From Oscillibacter sp. (GTDB lineage Bacteria; Bacillota; Clostridia; Oscillospirales; Oscillospiraceae), in contig JALCRR010000004.1 in the NCBI GenBank assembly GCA_022652815.1, positions 1 to 64,000 on the forward strand: a DNA stretch of 64,000 nt, given 5' to 3'. How positions within the stretch are numbered: position 1 is the stretch's first letter; each line of letters starts with the position of its first letter. Made by a program: the position numbers and the translations under genes. Under the pieces are notes generated by a model. The model saw only the letters and a program-made list of their open reading frames with translations. It did no database searches and was not told the origin of the DNA. Of the stretch, positions 1 to 6,937 are shown one piece after another.

Positions 1-45
1 ACAGTCTGCCCCATTTGACCGCTCTGGAACTCTCCCTTATGCACT

Positions 46-121
46 TGGAGCTGGTGGACGGATTCGAACCCCCGACCTGCTGATTACAAATCAGCTGCTC
101 TACCGGCTGAGCTACACCAGC
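46..121 (-). tRNA. tRNA-Thr (anticodon TGT), CCA encoded
   Basis: Read on the minus strand this is a full cloverleaf. The 7-bp acceptor stem GCTGGTG pairs with CACCAGC, the D arm and T arm (GTTCGAAT) are normal, and the anticodon stem GCTGA/TCAGC holds the loop TTTGTAA, giving anticodon TGT, which reads ACA threonine codons. The discriminator base is T and the CCA end is encoded at 46-48. Its terminator would lie outside the window. Three small genes of unknown role begin about 80 bp upstream on the opposite strand. Confidence 0.95.
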
Positions 122-201
122 GGATCAGGCAGCGAAAGTTATATTAGCAGAAAGATTCCTTTTTGTCAAGACATCATTCGATTTTTTTGGAGGAATTTAA
201 A

Positions 202-399
202 GTGAAAAAGAATTTTTGCGGAGGGCGGCTGCCGCTGCTTCGCTGTACCTTCTGCGGCGCGGAGATTGCTGCGGGGGAAACCTACTGGTCCATCAATGGG
301 GCGATTTTGTGCGGAGAGTGCCTGCCGACGTATGCCAGAGAGGATTATCGCACATGTTCCTGTGTTCGGGGAGAGGAGCGGCCATATGACGCTTTATGA
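202..399 (+). CDS. small CxxC/CxxC zinc-ribbon-like protein
   Basis: A 65-residue protein with two Cys pairs, CTFCG near residue 15 and CGEC near residue 37, spaced as in a treble-clef or zinc-ribbon fold. It probably binds one zinc ion. GTG at 202 is chosen because GGAGG lies 8 bp upstream; a longer reading from a TTG at 163 has no ribosome binding site. The last 14 bp overlap the next gene, so the first three genes look translationally coupled. I do not recognise a family. Zinc-ribbon miniproteins beside small sigma-like proteins are common in prophages and remnants, but nothing else here is phage-like. Confidence 0.6.
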   Translation: MKKNFCGGRLPLLRCTFCGAEIAAGETYWSINGAILCGECLPTYAREDYRTCSCVRGEERPYDAL

Positions 400-619
400 C
401 TTGTCGGAGGGATACCGGGAGAGTGCCGATCTGATTAAGATGCGGCTTTTTGAGCTGCGCGGTCTGGAACGAATTGCAGATGACCCGGAGGAGGTGTTTC
501 GGCTGAAAATGCGAATTGGCGCTCTCCAGCCGTTGATGTGGGAAATGCGGGATCTGGCCGACTTGACGGCACGCTATTACGAAAGGGGCTATGATCGCAA
601 TGACTTCTACACCTTTTGA
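386..619 (+). CDS. small helical hypothetical protein
   Basis: A 77-residue, charged, mostly helical protein with no signal peptide, membrane segment or cysteines. ATG at 386 follows a GAGAGGAG ribosome binding site inside the upstream gene, which it overlaps by 14 bp; its end overlaps the next start by 20 bp. Such tight packing suggests that the three products are made together. Its composition, rich in Leu, Arg and Glu, would suit a small adaptor or coiled-coil partner, but no family is recognised and no function is assigned. Confidence 0.55.
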   Translation: MTLYDLSEGYRESADLIKMRLFELRGLERIADDPEEVFRLKMRIGALQPLMWEMRDLADLTARYYERGYDRNDFYTF

Positions 620-896
620 AAGCCGAAGCAGCGAGTTTCCGGAAGATCTTCCTATCTGGCCGAATCAAAACGGACCGAACAACAAGGAGCGACTTACCAA
701 AATGCGCAGAAACCTTCGTTCTGCTCGTCAGCAGGAATTGACGCCTCGTCAGCAGCAGCTTTTACACCTCTATTACGACGAGAAACGCAACATGACGGAG
801 ATTGCGAACATGCTTGGCATCAACCCCTCATCCGTGTCCCGGACCATTGCCCGGGCAAGGCACCGGTTGAACCGCTGTCTGCGCTATACCGTGTAA
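600..896 (+). CDS. sigma-70 region 4-like HTH protein
   Basis: A 98-residue protein whose C-terminal half (about residues 45-98) is a sigma-70 region 4-type helix-turn-helix: a TPRQQQLLHLYY helix, then MTEIANMLGINPSSVSRTI as the HTH, then an Arg-rich recognition end. There is no region 2, so it is not a complete sigma factor. Stand-alone region 4 proteins act as phage or element transcription factors (ArpU/RinA-like) or as sigma co-factors. ATG at 600 is preferred over ATG at 591 because AAGGGG is then well spaced. It overlaps the preceding gene by 20 bp. The next gene has its own promoter at 909-937, so this is the last gene of its unit. Confidence 0.7.
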   Translation: MTSTPFESRSSEFPEDLPIWPNQNGPNNKERLTKMRRNLRSARQQELTPRQQQLLHLYYDEKRNMTEIANMLGINPSSVSRTIARARHRLNRCLRYTV

Positions 897-908
897 AAAA
901 ACTCCCTC

Positions 909-937
909 TTGAGGTTTCGGGAATGAACCCGTATAAT
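909..937 (+). promoter_or_regulatory. sigma-A promoter for the YitT gene
   Basis: TTGAGG at 909-914 and a perfect TATAAT at 932-937 are separated by 17 bp. The start of transcription would be near 944, about 33 bp before the ATG of the YitT gene. No operator-like symmetry is obvious around it. Confidence 0.7.
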
Positions 938-976
938 CAGAGATAGAATAAGACGTTGAACGAGAGGAGGCCGAGC

Positions 977-1861
977 ATGTTTTACAATTTTCTACACAAC
1001 CGCTGGTTTCGCCTAATTGCCGCCCTGGTGGGTTCGTTTGTCAGCGCGGCGGCGCTGAATATCTTTATCGTTCCGCTGGGCTTGTATACCGGCGGCTTGA
1101 TGGGCATGTGCCAGGTCATCCGAACTCTACTGCAGACGTACGCCGGCCTTTCCTTCGGCGCATATGACATTGCCGGTGTGATGTACTTCATTCTGAACAT
1201 TCCTATCTTGCTGGTGGCGTATAAAACGCTGGGGCGGGGTCTTGTGGTGCGGACGCTGATCTGCACCGTAGCGTACTCCCTCTTTTACAGTATCATTCCC
1301 ATTCCCGCAGCCCCGGTGATTGAGGACCCGCTGACGGCCTGCCTGCTGGCCGGCATCGTGACGGGCGTAGGCAGCGGCATCATTCTGACGTGTGGATGCA
1401 GCGGCGGCGGACTGGATGTGGTGGGGCTGTGCCTTTCCAAGCGGGGCAGCGGCGTGACCGTGGGCAAGTTCTCCATCACTTTCAACGCGGTGCTGTACAT
1501 CGCCTGCCTGTTCCTCTTCAATGCGTCGGTGGCGATTTACTCCATTATTTACAACTTTTTTGGTGCGATGGTGCTGGATCGGATGCACCAGCAGAACGTC
1601 AATGTCCAGGCCATGATTTTCACCCGGGAGGATGAGACGCAACTTTCTCAGTTCATTATTGAGAGGCTGGGGCGCAGCGTGACTTATTGGAACGGCATAG
1701 GTGCCTATACGGGCGAAAATGTCCATGTGCTGTGCGTCTGCCTTTCCAAGTACGAAATTGAGGAGCTGCGCCATGCTGTCCGTTCCATCGACCCCCATGC
1801 GTTTCTCGTGGTGCAGGAGGGCGTCCATGTGGACGGAAACTTCCCACGCAAACTGAACTGA
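977..1861 (+). CDS. YitT family membrane protein
   Basis: A 294-residue integral membrane protein of the YitT (DUF161) family. Five to six hydrophobic segments fill residues 10-185, including the Gly-rich stretch GCSGGGLDVVG that marks the family, and a cytoplasmic DUF2179 domain occupies roughly residues 205-285 (ending FLVVQEGVHVDG). The family is widespread in Firmicutes; its transport role is not settled. ATG at 977 is chosen because GAGAGGAGG sits 7-8 bp upstream; the longer reading from 956 has none. The racemase gene starts 15 bp downstream and probably shares the transcript from the promoter at 909-937. Confidence 0.9.
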   Translation: MFYNFLHNRWFRLIAALVGSFVSAAALNIFIVPLGLYTGGLMGMCQVIRTLLQTYAGLSFGAYDIAGVMYFILNIPILLVAYKTLGRGLVVRTLICTVAYSLFYSIIPIPAAPVIEDPLTACLLAGIVTGVGSGIILTCGCSGGGLDVVGLCLSKRGSGVTVGKFSITFNAVLYIACLFLFNASVAIYSIIYNFFGAMVLDRMHQQNVNVQAMIFTREDETQLSQFIIERLGRSVTYWNGIGAYTGENVHVLCVCLSKYEIEELRHAVRSIDPHAFLVVQEGVHVDGNFPRKLN

Positions 1862-1875
1862 TAGGAGGAGCTGTC

Positions 1876-2526
1876 ATGAACGAACCGATTGCCGTTCTGG
1901 CCGGAACACCGGTGGACACCCAAATGGGTGTTGATTGCCTAAAGGGCGCAGGACTCACGGGACTTCCCTGCCCGCTGGCAGAAAATCCGCTGGACCAGAC
2001 GGCGTTTCAGATCTCCTCTGCGGAGGAAAAGGCCGCCTTTGCGGGGCAGGTTCTCGATACTGCCAAGGCGCAGGGCTGCAAACGCGCCTTTGTCTACTGC
2101 AACTCCCTCTCCGGCGCTGTGGATTTTGCTCCGCTGGCGGTGGAAAAGCAGATGCGGATTGTCACCCCACTGGATGTTTACCGGGAGCTAGCGGGACAGT
2201 ATACCGCCCTCGGCGTGATTTCCGCCAATGCCCAGGGCTTAAGCGGCATTGAGCGGACGCTGCTCTGCGTGAAGCGGGATCTGCACCTTTACGGTGCGTG
2301 CTGCCTGGATGCCGTGCTGGCCATTGAGGCGGGCGAGGATCCGGAGAAGCTGGTGGAGCGGCTACATCTTGTGGGCCTTGCTGACTGGGCACAGTCTTGC
2401 GGCGCGGAGGCACTGGTCCTCGGTTGTACCCATTTTCCCTATTTTAAGGAGGCTCTGCGCCGTCGGACAAGCCTTCCCCTGTTGGACCCAGCCGATCGGA
2501 TGATCGAGCTTCTGATGGCTGAATAA
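1876..2526 (+). CDS. aspartate/glutamate racemase family protein
   Basis: A 216-residue protein of the Asp/Glu/hydantoin racemase superfamily, which interconverts L and D amino acids with two cysteines and no cofactor. Both catalytic cysteines are visible: Cys75 in YCNSLSG and Cys184 in LGCTHFPYF. The first half is looser than in MurI glutamate racemase and the protein is about 50 residues shorter, so it may be an aspartate-racemase-like or broad-specificity enzyme; the substrate cannot be read from sequence. A ribosome binding site (AGGAGGAG) precedes ATG 1876. It follows the YitT gene by 15 bp and ends at a strong terminator. Confidence 0.85.
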   Translation: MNEPIAVLAGTPVDTQMGVDCLKGAGLTGLPCPLAENPLDQTAFQISSAEEKAAFAGQVLDTAKAQGCKRAFVYCNSLSGAVDFAPLAVEKQMRIVTPLDVYRELAGQYTALGVISANAQGLSGIERTLLCVKRDLHLYGACCLDAVLAIEAGEDPEKLVERLHLVGLADWAQSCGAEALVLGCTHFPYFKEALRRRTSLPLLDPADRMIELLMAE

Positions 2527-2532
2527 CCGCAT

Positions 2533-2572
2533 AAAAAGGGTGCCCGTTCCAAAAGGAACGGGCACCCTTTTT
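2533..2572. terminator. bidirectional intrinsic terminator
   Basis: An 18-bp perfect stem (2533-2550 with 2555-2572) closes an AAAA loop. It carries A-runs on the left and T-runs on the right, so it can end both the plus-strand racemase transcript and the minus-strand ATPase transcript. Confidence 0.93.
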
Positions 2573-2574
2573 AT

Positions 2575-5037
2575 TTAGCGCCGTTTTTCTTCCTGTTCGT
2601 TTCGGAAAGATTCCCGGACCTCCCGCCTTTTGGGACGCCTCCGGGCGTCTAAAAACGCGCAGGCTCGCTCAAACAGCTTTTCAAAGCCCATCTGAATGGG
2701 GACGACCAGTAGAATCAGCACGATCATTACCAGCACGGCTGCGGCGGAAAGTCCGCTCAGGGAGAAGAAATCACCCATGGTGGACACCGCAATCAGCATG
2801 GCAACAGGAATGGATACCAACAGCACAAGCCGCGGCGTATTTAGCGGCCGCGCGGCGTAGCAGATAACCACGAAGCCGTTGATCGCCATCAAAATGACGC
2901 AGATGGTGGAAAGCTCACTAAGCGTTAGGCCGAACGTATAGACGAACAGCTCTGCAAACAAGATCACGATGATGGCGGTCAGTCCCCCGGGGAAGGCGCG
3001 GCGGAACACATTATGGAGGAATTTTCCCCGCACCAGATCGTGGTTGGGTTCCAGCGCCAGGAAGAACGACGGAATGCCGATGGTCAGCGCAGAAATCAGC
3101 GTCAGCTGCACTGGCACAAAGGGATAGGGGAAGTCGGCGAACAGCGTGATGATAGCCAGAAAGAATGAGAGAATGTTCTTCACAAGGTACAGCGCGGAGG
3201 CTCGCTGAATGTTGTTGATGACCCGGCGACCCTCTGCCACCACCTTCGTCATGGCGGAAAAGTCGGAATCCAGCAGCACCAGCTGTGCCACCTGCGCGGC
3301 GGCATCTGCACCGGAGGCCATGGCGATGCCGCAGTCGGCGTCCTTCAGCGCCAGAACGTCGTTCACGCCGTCACCGGTCATGGCGACCGTGTGGCCGGCA
3401 TTTTGCAGGGCACGGACAATTTTGCGCTTCTGATTGGGCACCACCCGGCCGAACACGGTGTAGCGCCGGACGGCGCGGGCAATCTCTTGATCGGTTTTCA
3501 GATCCCGGGCGTCAACCCAGTCGCCTGCCCCGTCAATGCCTGCCTGTGCAGCCACGGCGGAGACGGTGACGGGGTTGTCGCCGGAGATGACCTTCACCGC
3601 AACGCCTTGGGAGTGGAAATATTCAAAGGTTTTGGGGGCATTTTTGCGGATGGGATTCTCCAACACCAACAGGGCAAGGGGAATCAAAATCCCGCTGAGG
3701 AGCCCCTCCTCTGCCCGGTCGCACTGGGCCAGCAGAAGCACGCGGCAGCCCTTTTCGGCGTAGAGCCGCGTCCGCTTTTCCAGCGGGGCAAATTCACTGC
3801 CCAGAATGGATTCCGGCGCACCCAGAACGTAGGAGCCCTGCCGGGCAAAATTGACGGCACTCCACTTTGTGGCCGAGGTAAAGGGCACGGTGGAAAAAGC
3901 GTCCCATGCGGGACCGTTCGGATAGGCCTTTTGAATGGCTCTGGCGGTATCGTTGTCGGCATCCATGGCGCGGTAAAACGCGCCGAGAATTTCGCCGATG
4001 CCGTTTTCACCGTCCGCATCCAGCGGCACGACCTCTTGAAGCTCCATCTCCGGCGAGGTGACGGTGCCGGTCTTGTCCACGCACAGCACGTCCACCCGCG
4101 CCAGTGTTTCGATGGCGTTCATGTCGTGAATTAGGGTGCGGTTTTGGGCAAGGCGAATGACGGAAACGGCCAGCGCAACGCTGGTCAGCAGGAAAAGACC
4201 CTCGGGAATCATGCCAATCAGCGCCGCCACCATGGAAATGACGGACTGGCGCATCCCCAGCTCCTGCACGACATACTGGTTGTAGAAAAGGGCAATGCCA
4301 ATGGGAATCAGCACGATGCCGATGACGCGAATCAACCGATCCAGCGAGCGCATCATCTCAGATTTCGCCGGTGCGTGCCCCTTTTTGGCAGCCAGCGTCA
4401 GCTTGGCTGCGTAAGAATCCGCGCCCACCCGGACAAGGCGCATCCGGCACTTGCCGGAAATCACAAAGCTGCCGGAGAGCAGCTCGTCTCCGCTATTTTT
4501 GGTGATGGCGTCCGCCTCGCCGGTAATGAGACCTTCGTTGACCTGTATCTGTCCGGTCACCACTGCGCCGTCGGCGGGAACCTGACAGCCGGCAGACAGC
4601 TCCACAATGTCACCTCGCACCAACTCCCGCGTCCGAAGCGGGACGGAGGTGCCGTCCCGGATAGCGGGAATTCGGCTGGCGGAAAGTACCGACAGCTTTT
4701 CGATGGTTCGCTTGGAGCGAATCTGCTGCACAATGCCGATGACGGTGTTGGCAATGACCAGAAGCTCAAAAAGCAGATCGGAAAAGTCGCCCACCAGAAT
4801 GAGGCATATGCCTAGAACGGCAAAAATCAAGTTGAAATAAGTAAATGTGTTTTCTTTAATAATCTGCTTGTCGGACTTGGTGGGGGATTCCACAGGCTCA
4901 TTGCCCCAGCCGCCCTCCAACAGCTCCCTGGCCTGGGCCGAAGTCAGTCCCTTCTCCGGGGAGACGTCGTGCAGCGGCAGGTCCACCCGGATCGGACGTT
5001 CCGGCTGCTCCACTTTTCTGCTGTGGAAACGCTTCAT
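2575..5037 (-). CDS. cation-translocating P-type ATPase (CtpE-like)
   Basis: An 820-residue P-type ATPase that pumps a cation across the cytoplasmic membrane at the cost of ATP. Visible in order: actuator motif TGEA (172-175), M4 segment with IPEG (277-280), phosphorylation site DKTGT with Asp321, hinge TGDGVND (554-560), and about six C-terminal membrane helices. There is no N-terminal heavy-metal domain and no CPC motif, which argues against a copper or zinc pump. The MIPEGL/TGEAD combination resembles the CtpE group; mycobacterial CtpE is linked to calcium. The substrate here is inferred, not shown. It is transcribed alone from a promoter at 5085-5113, with GAGGTGG just ahead of the ATG. 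Confidence 0.9.
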   Translation of the reverse strand: MKRFHSRKVEQPERPIRVDLPLHDVSPEKGLTSAQARELLEGGWGNEPVESPTKSDKQIIKENTFTYFNLIFAVLGICLILVGDFSDLLFELLVIANTVIGIVQQIRSKRTIEKLSVLSASRIPAIRDGTSVPLRTRELVRGDIVELSAGCQVPADGAVVTGQIQVNEGLITGEADAITKNSGDELLSGSFVISGKCRMRLVRVGADSYAAKLTLAAKKGHAPAKSEMMRSLDRLIRVIGIVLIPIGIALFYNQYVVQELGMRQSVISMVAALIGMIPEGLFLLTSVALAVSVIRLAQNRTLIHDMNAIETLARVDVLCVDKTGTVTSPEMELQEVVPLDADGENGIGEILGAFYRAMDADNDTARAIQKAYPNGPAWDAFSTVPFTSATKWSAVNFARQGSYVLGAPESILGSEFAPLEKRTRLYAEKGCRVLLLAQCDRAEEGLLSGILIPLALLVLENPIRKNAPKTFEYFHSQGVAVKVISGDNPVTVSAVAAQAGIDGAGDWVDARDLKTDQEIARAVRRYTVFGRVVPNQKRKIVRALQNAGHTVAMTGDGVNDVLALKDADCGIAMASGADAAAQVAQLVLLDSDFSAMTKVVAEGRRVINNIQRASALYLVKNILSFFLAIITLFADFPYPFVPVQLTLISALTIGIPSFFLALEPNHDLVRGKFLHNVFRRAFPGGLTAIIVILFAELFVYTFGLTLSELSTICVILMAINGFVVICYAARPLNTPRLVLLVSIPVAMLIAVSTMGDFFSLSGLSAAAVLVMIVLILLVVPIQMGFEKLFERACAFLDARRRPKRREVRESFRNEQEEKRR

Positions 5038-5084
5038 GGTTTTACCACCTCTTTTTTGATCAACCGGCGTTTATTTTGGTGTTT

Positions 5085-5113
5085 ATTATACTGGCTTTCG
5101 ACGGATTTGTACA
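5085..5113 (-). promoter_or_regulatory. sigma-A promoter for the P-type ATPase gene
   Basis: On the minus strand, TGTACA (5108-5113) is followed after 17 bp by a perfect TATAAT (5085-5090). The leader to the ATG at 5037 would be about 40 nt, too short for a riboswitch. The -35 hexamer is itself palindromic. Confidence 0.65.
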
Positions 5114-5220
5114 GAGACAGACTTCCTCGTATGTCTGAAAAAGAAAACCGCACCAAAGCACGGAAAAACAGAGACTTTTTATGTAAAAACAATAATGGGC
5201 GATGCGGGGCGTTTTCAATC

Positions 5221-5251
5221 AACGTGCAAATCAGCGAAGCATTTACACGTT
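5221..5251. repeat. short inverted repeat in the ATPase/tRNA-Gly gap
   Basis: An 11-bp arm (5221-5231) recurs inverted at 5241-5251 with one mismatch around a 9-nt loop. It has no T-run and lies upstream of the ATPase promoter. The rest of 5114-5276 shows nothing I can interpret. Confidence 0.4.
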
Positions 5252-5276
5252 GAGAAGGAGCAAAGGAGTGTAGCAA

Positions 5277-5312
5277 AAAATAACCGCTTACCGAAAGGCA
5301 AGCGGTTATTTT
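5277..5312 (-). terminator. orphan intrinsic terminator
   Basis: AAAATAACCGCTT (5277-5289) pairs with 5300-5312 around a 10-nt loop, with A- and T-rich flanks suitable for termination on the minus strand. No intact gene lies directly upstream of it, only the tRNA relic at 5329-5399, which suggests that it once served a tRNA gene. Confidence 0.7.
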
Positions 5313-5328
5313 AAAGCGGAACGGATTT

Positions 5329-5399
5329 TGGAGCGCATCGACGAGACTTGAACCCTGCCGGACCTCAGATTAAAAAAATGGTGGAGGTAGCGAGTTCGA
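5329..5399 (-). pseudogene. scrambled tRNA-Gly relic
   Basis: On the minus strand, 5361-5329 looks like the 3' third of a tRNA: a T-loop-like GGTTCAAGT, CTCGTCG, and an acceptor end finishing in TCCA. It resembles the intact tRNA-Gly at 5452-5527 (shared GACGAGACT and GAGCG blocks), but its T stem no longer pairs. Next to it, 5378-5399 is a 22-bp exact copy, in opposite orientation, of positions 5470-5491 of the intact tRNA (anticodon 3' strand to T loop). The order and orientation are wrong for a functional tRNA. Confidence 0.6.
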
Positions 5400-5424
5400 C
5401 CTCCCCCGGAAAATGGAAAAAGAA

Positions 5425-5452
5425 AAGACCCTCATCAAACGATGAGGGTCTT
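5425..5452 (-). terminator. terminator of tRNA-Gly(GCC)
   Basis: A 12-bp stem (AAGACCCTCATC at 5425-5436 with 5441-5452) with an AAAC loop follows the tRNA directly on the minus strand, and a T-rich stretch follows it. Confidence 0.85.
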
Positions 5453-5527
5453 GGAGCGGGCGACGAGACTCGAACTCGCTACCTCCACCATGGCAAGGTG
5501 GCGCTCTACCAGATGAGCTACGCCCGC
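5452..5527 (-). tRNA. tRNA-Gly (anticodon GCC), CCA encoded
   Basis: On the minus strand the acceptor GCGGGCG pairs with CGCCCGC. The anticodon stem CCACC/GGTGG encloses TTGCCAT, giving anticodon GCC for GGC/GGT codons. The T arm reads GAGTTCGAGTCTC. The discriminator is T and CCA is encoded at 5452-5454. A terminator follows at once. The lipoprotein gene ends 37 bp upstream, so the tRNA may be carried on that transcript. Confidence 0.96.
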
Positions 5528-5564
5528 AGAACAGTACGTATTCTAACAAAGATTTTCGGCTTTG

Positions 5565-6287
5565 TCAACCCTTCGGAGAAGAAATTTCCGGCTGAGGATT
5601 CGTGCTTTCTTCATCCGCCGATTCTGCTGCACTGGGCTGCGTCCCATCGCCCATTACAAATTCAATCAGACCCACATCTCCCGTCTGGGGATAGAAGGAG
5701 ATTGTCCACGGCGCCGTGTCGGTAAGCCCCCAGACTTCCCGCACATCGGCAACGCTTTGCTCCACGCTGGCCTGCTCGTCCTCGCCCCAGTAGCCAAGCC
5801 GGACGGCCAGCTCGGTCTTGCTTTGCTCCAGAGCGGCATCCAGCAGATCCGGCAGAGCGGACGTGCTGGTGGCGTTAACAACAGATTGAATTTGCTCCAG
5901 CGTGCGGCGGTAGCTGATGTGCAGGGTCACTTCGTAATAGCCGCGCTGGGAGCTGCTTTCGGAGGTGATGTACTCCACGGCGTAGGCGCCCATGGGTGTC
6001 TCCTGCTGAATCTCCGTGGCGGCCTTTTCCAGCGCGTCGGAGACGGAGGCGTCGTCGGTATAGTTGTAAAGCCGCACGGCGGCATCTTCCGTATGCCGCC
6101 CCACCAGCAGCAAAAGGTCATTCACGATGTCCTGGTAGCTTTCCGCCCGCATGGTGTCAGCGTTTTCACTCTCCCAGTACTTGCTGGAATGTTCCTCGGT
6201 GGCGGAGTAGGTGCGGTTTAAAAGGGAGGAACAGCCGGAAAGCAGGCAGACGCCCGCCAGAGCGGCGGCAAACACGCGCTTTTTCAC
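5565..6287 (-). CDS. secreted lipoprotein of unknown function
   Basis: A 240-residue lipoprotein. A basic start and hydrophobic stretch lead to the lipobox LLSGC, with Cys19 as the lipidated residue. The mature part is acidic and rich in Ser, Thr and Glu, with no domain I recognise. It ends in a low-complexity Ser/Glu/Pro tail. GTG at 6287 is the start because AGGGGGA lies 6-7 bp upstream; an upstream ATG would bury the signal peptide. It lies 34 bp after the LUD gene and 411 bp from the ATPase promoter, so it belongs to the minus-strand parE-parC-LUD run. Confidence 0.75.
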   Translation of the reverse strand: MKKRVFAAALAGVCLLSGCSSLLNRTYSATEEHSSKYWESENADTMRAESYQDIVNDLLLLVGRHTEDAAVRLYNYTDDASVSDALEKAATEIQQETPMGAYAVEYITSESSSQRGYYEVTLHISYRRTLEQIQSVVNATSTSALPDLLDAALEQSKTELAVRLGYWGEDEQASVEQSVADVREVWGLTDTAPWTISFYPQTGDVGLIEFVMGDGTQPSAAESADEESTNPQPEISSPKG

Positions 6288-6321
6288 GACAGTTCCCCCT
6301 TTCTGCATCGAAATCCGGCGC

Positions 6322-6921
6322 TTAATAACCCAGATCCTCGTCCACCAGAACCACTTCAGTTTCTATGCCCATCATCGGCTCCCACAAAACGGCAAGTCCC
6401 CGGCAAATGCGGTCGGGGCTTTTGCAGTCATAGCAGCGGTCACCTTGAATGGCACAGGGCGTTTTTTGCATTAGACGCTGGGCGTTTTTGGGCGCTGCAA
6501 TGTTCCGTGCGCGCCACAGAGCCTCATCGTAAGTGGGGGCCAGCTTGTTGCGCCCCACCACGAAATAGACCTTTTTATGGCCGTACAGCATGGAGGCTAC
6601 GCGGTTGCCTGTACCGTCAATGTTGATTAGCTCACCGGTTTCGGCGAGACCGTTGACAGAGGACAGGTACACATCCGCATTGGCGGCGCTGGCCCGTGCG
6701 GAGGCGGCGTCTTGCTTCCAGTGCCAGTAAACGGTGTTGTGCTGGCCCAGGCTTTCAAAAAGGCCCATGGCGTCCAGCGTGACGGAGCCGCCCAAGCCCA
6801 CGGATACTCCATCGATCTGCTGGTTGAGGTAGGCGGCAGCCTCCTCTTTAGTGGAAAAAGCTTTTACCGTAAAGCCGTGGCCTTCCAGCGCCTTGCAAAC
6901 AGTCGTAAAATCTGCCATCAT
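6322..6921 (-). CDS. LUD domain protein (lactate-utilisation family)
   Basis: A 199-residue single-domain LUD (DUF162) protein, related to LutB/LutC of lactate oxidation. Family features: the nucleotide-binding-like turn VGLGGSVTLDAMGL (about 40-53), a central NGLAETGELINIDGTGNR block, and a short C-terminal Cys group, GDRCYDCKSPDRICRG. Stand-alone LUD proteins are frequent in Clostridia; their reaction is unknown, and no lutA or lutB is nearby. GGAGG stands 5 bp before the ATG at 6921. The gene begins 16 bp after the topoisomerase A subunit stop, so the two are probably cotranscribed. Confidence 0.85.
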   Translation of the reverse strand: MMADFTTVCKALEGHGFTVKAFSTKEEAAAYLNQQIDGVSVGLGGSVTLDAMGLFESLGQHNTVYWHWKQDAASARASAANADVYLSSVNGLAETGELINIDGTGNRVASMLYGHKKVYFVVGRNKLAPTYDEALWRARNIAAPKNAQRLMQKTPCAIQGDRCYDCKSPDRICRGLAVLWEPMMGIETEVVLVDEDLGY

Positions 6922-6937
6922 GCGATCCTCCGTTTAT

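Noticed and set aside
5038..5085. Metal-sensing riboswitch ahead of the P-type ATPase
   Set aside because: The promoter at 5085-5113 leaves a leader of about 40 nt, too short for an aptamer.
5329..5527. Attachment-site duplication flanking an integrated element
   Set aside because: The repeats are 70-120 bp apart, partly inverted and degenerate, and no integrase or cargo lies between them.
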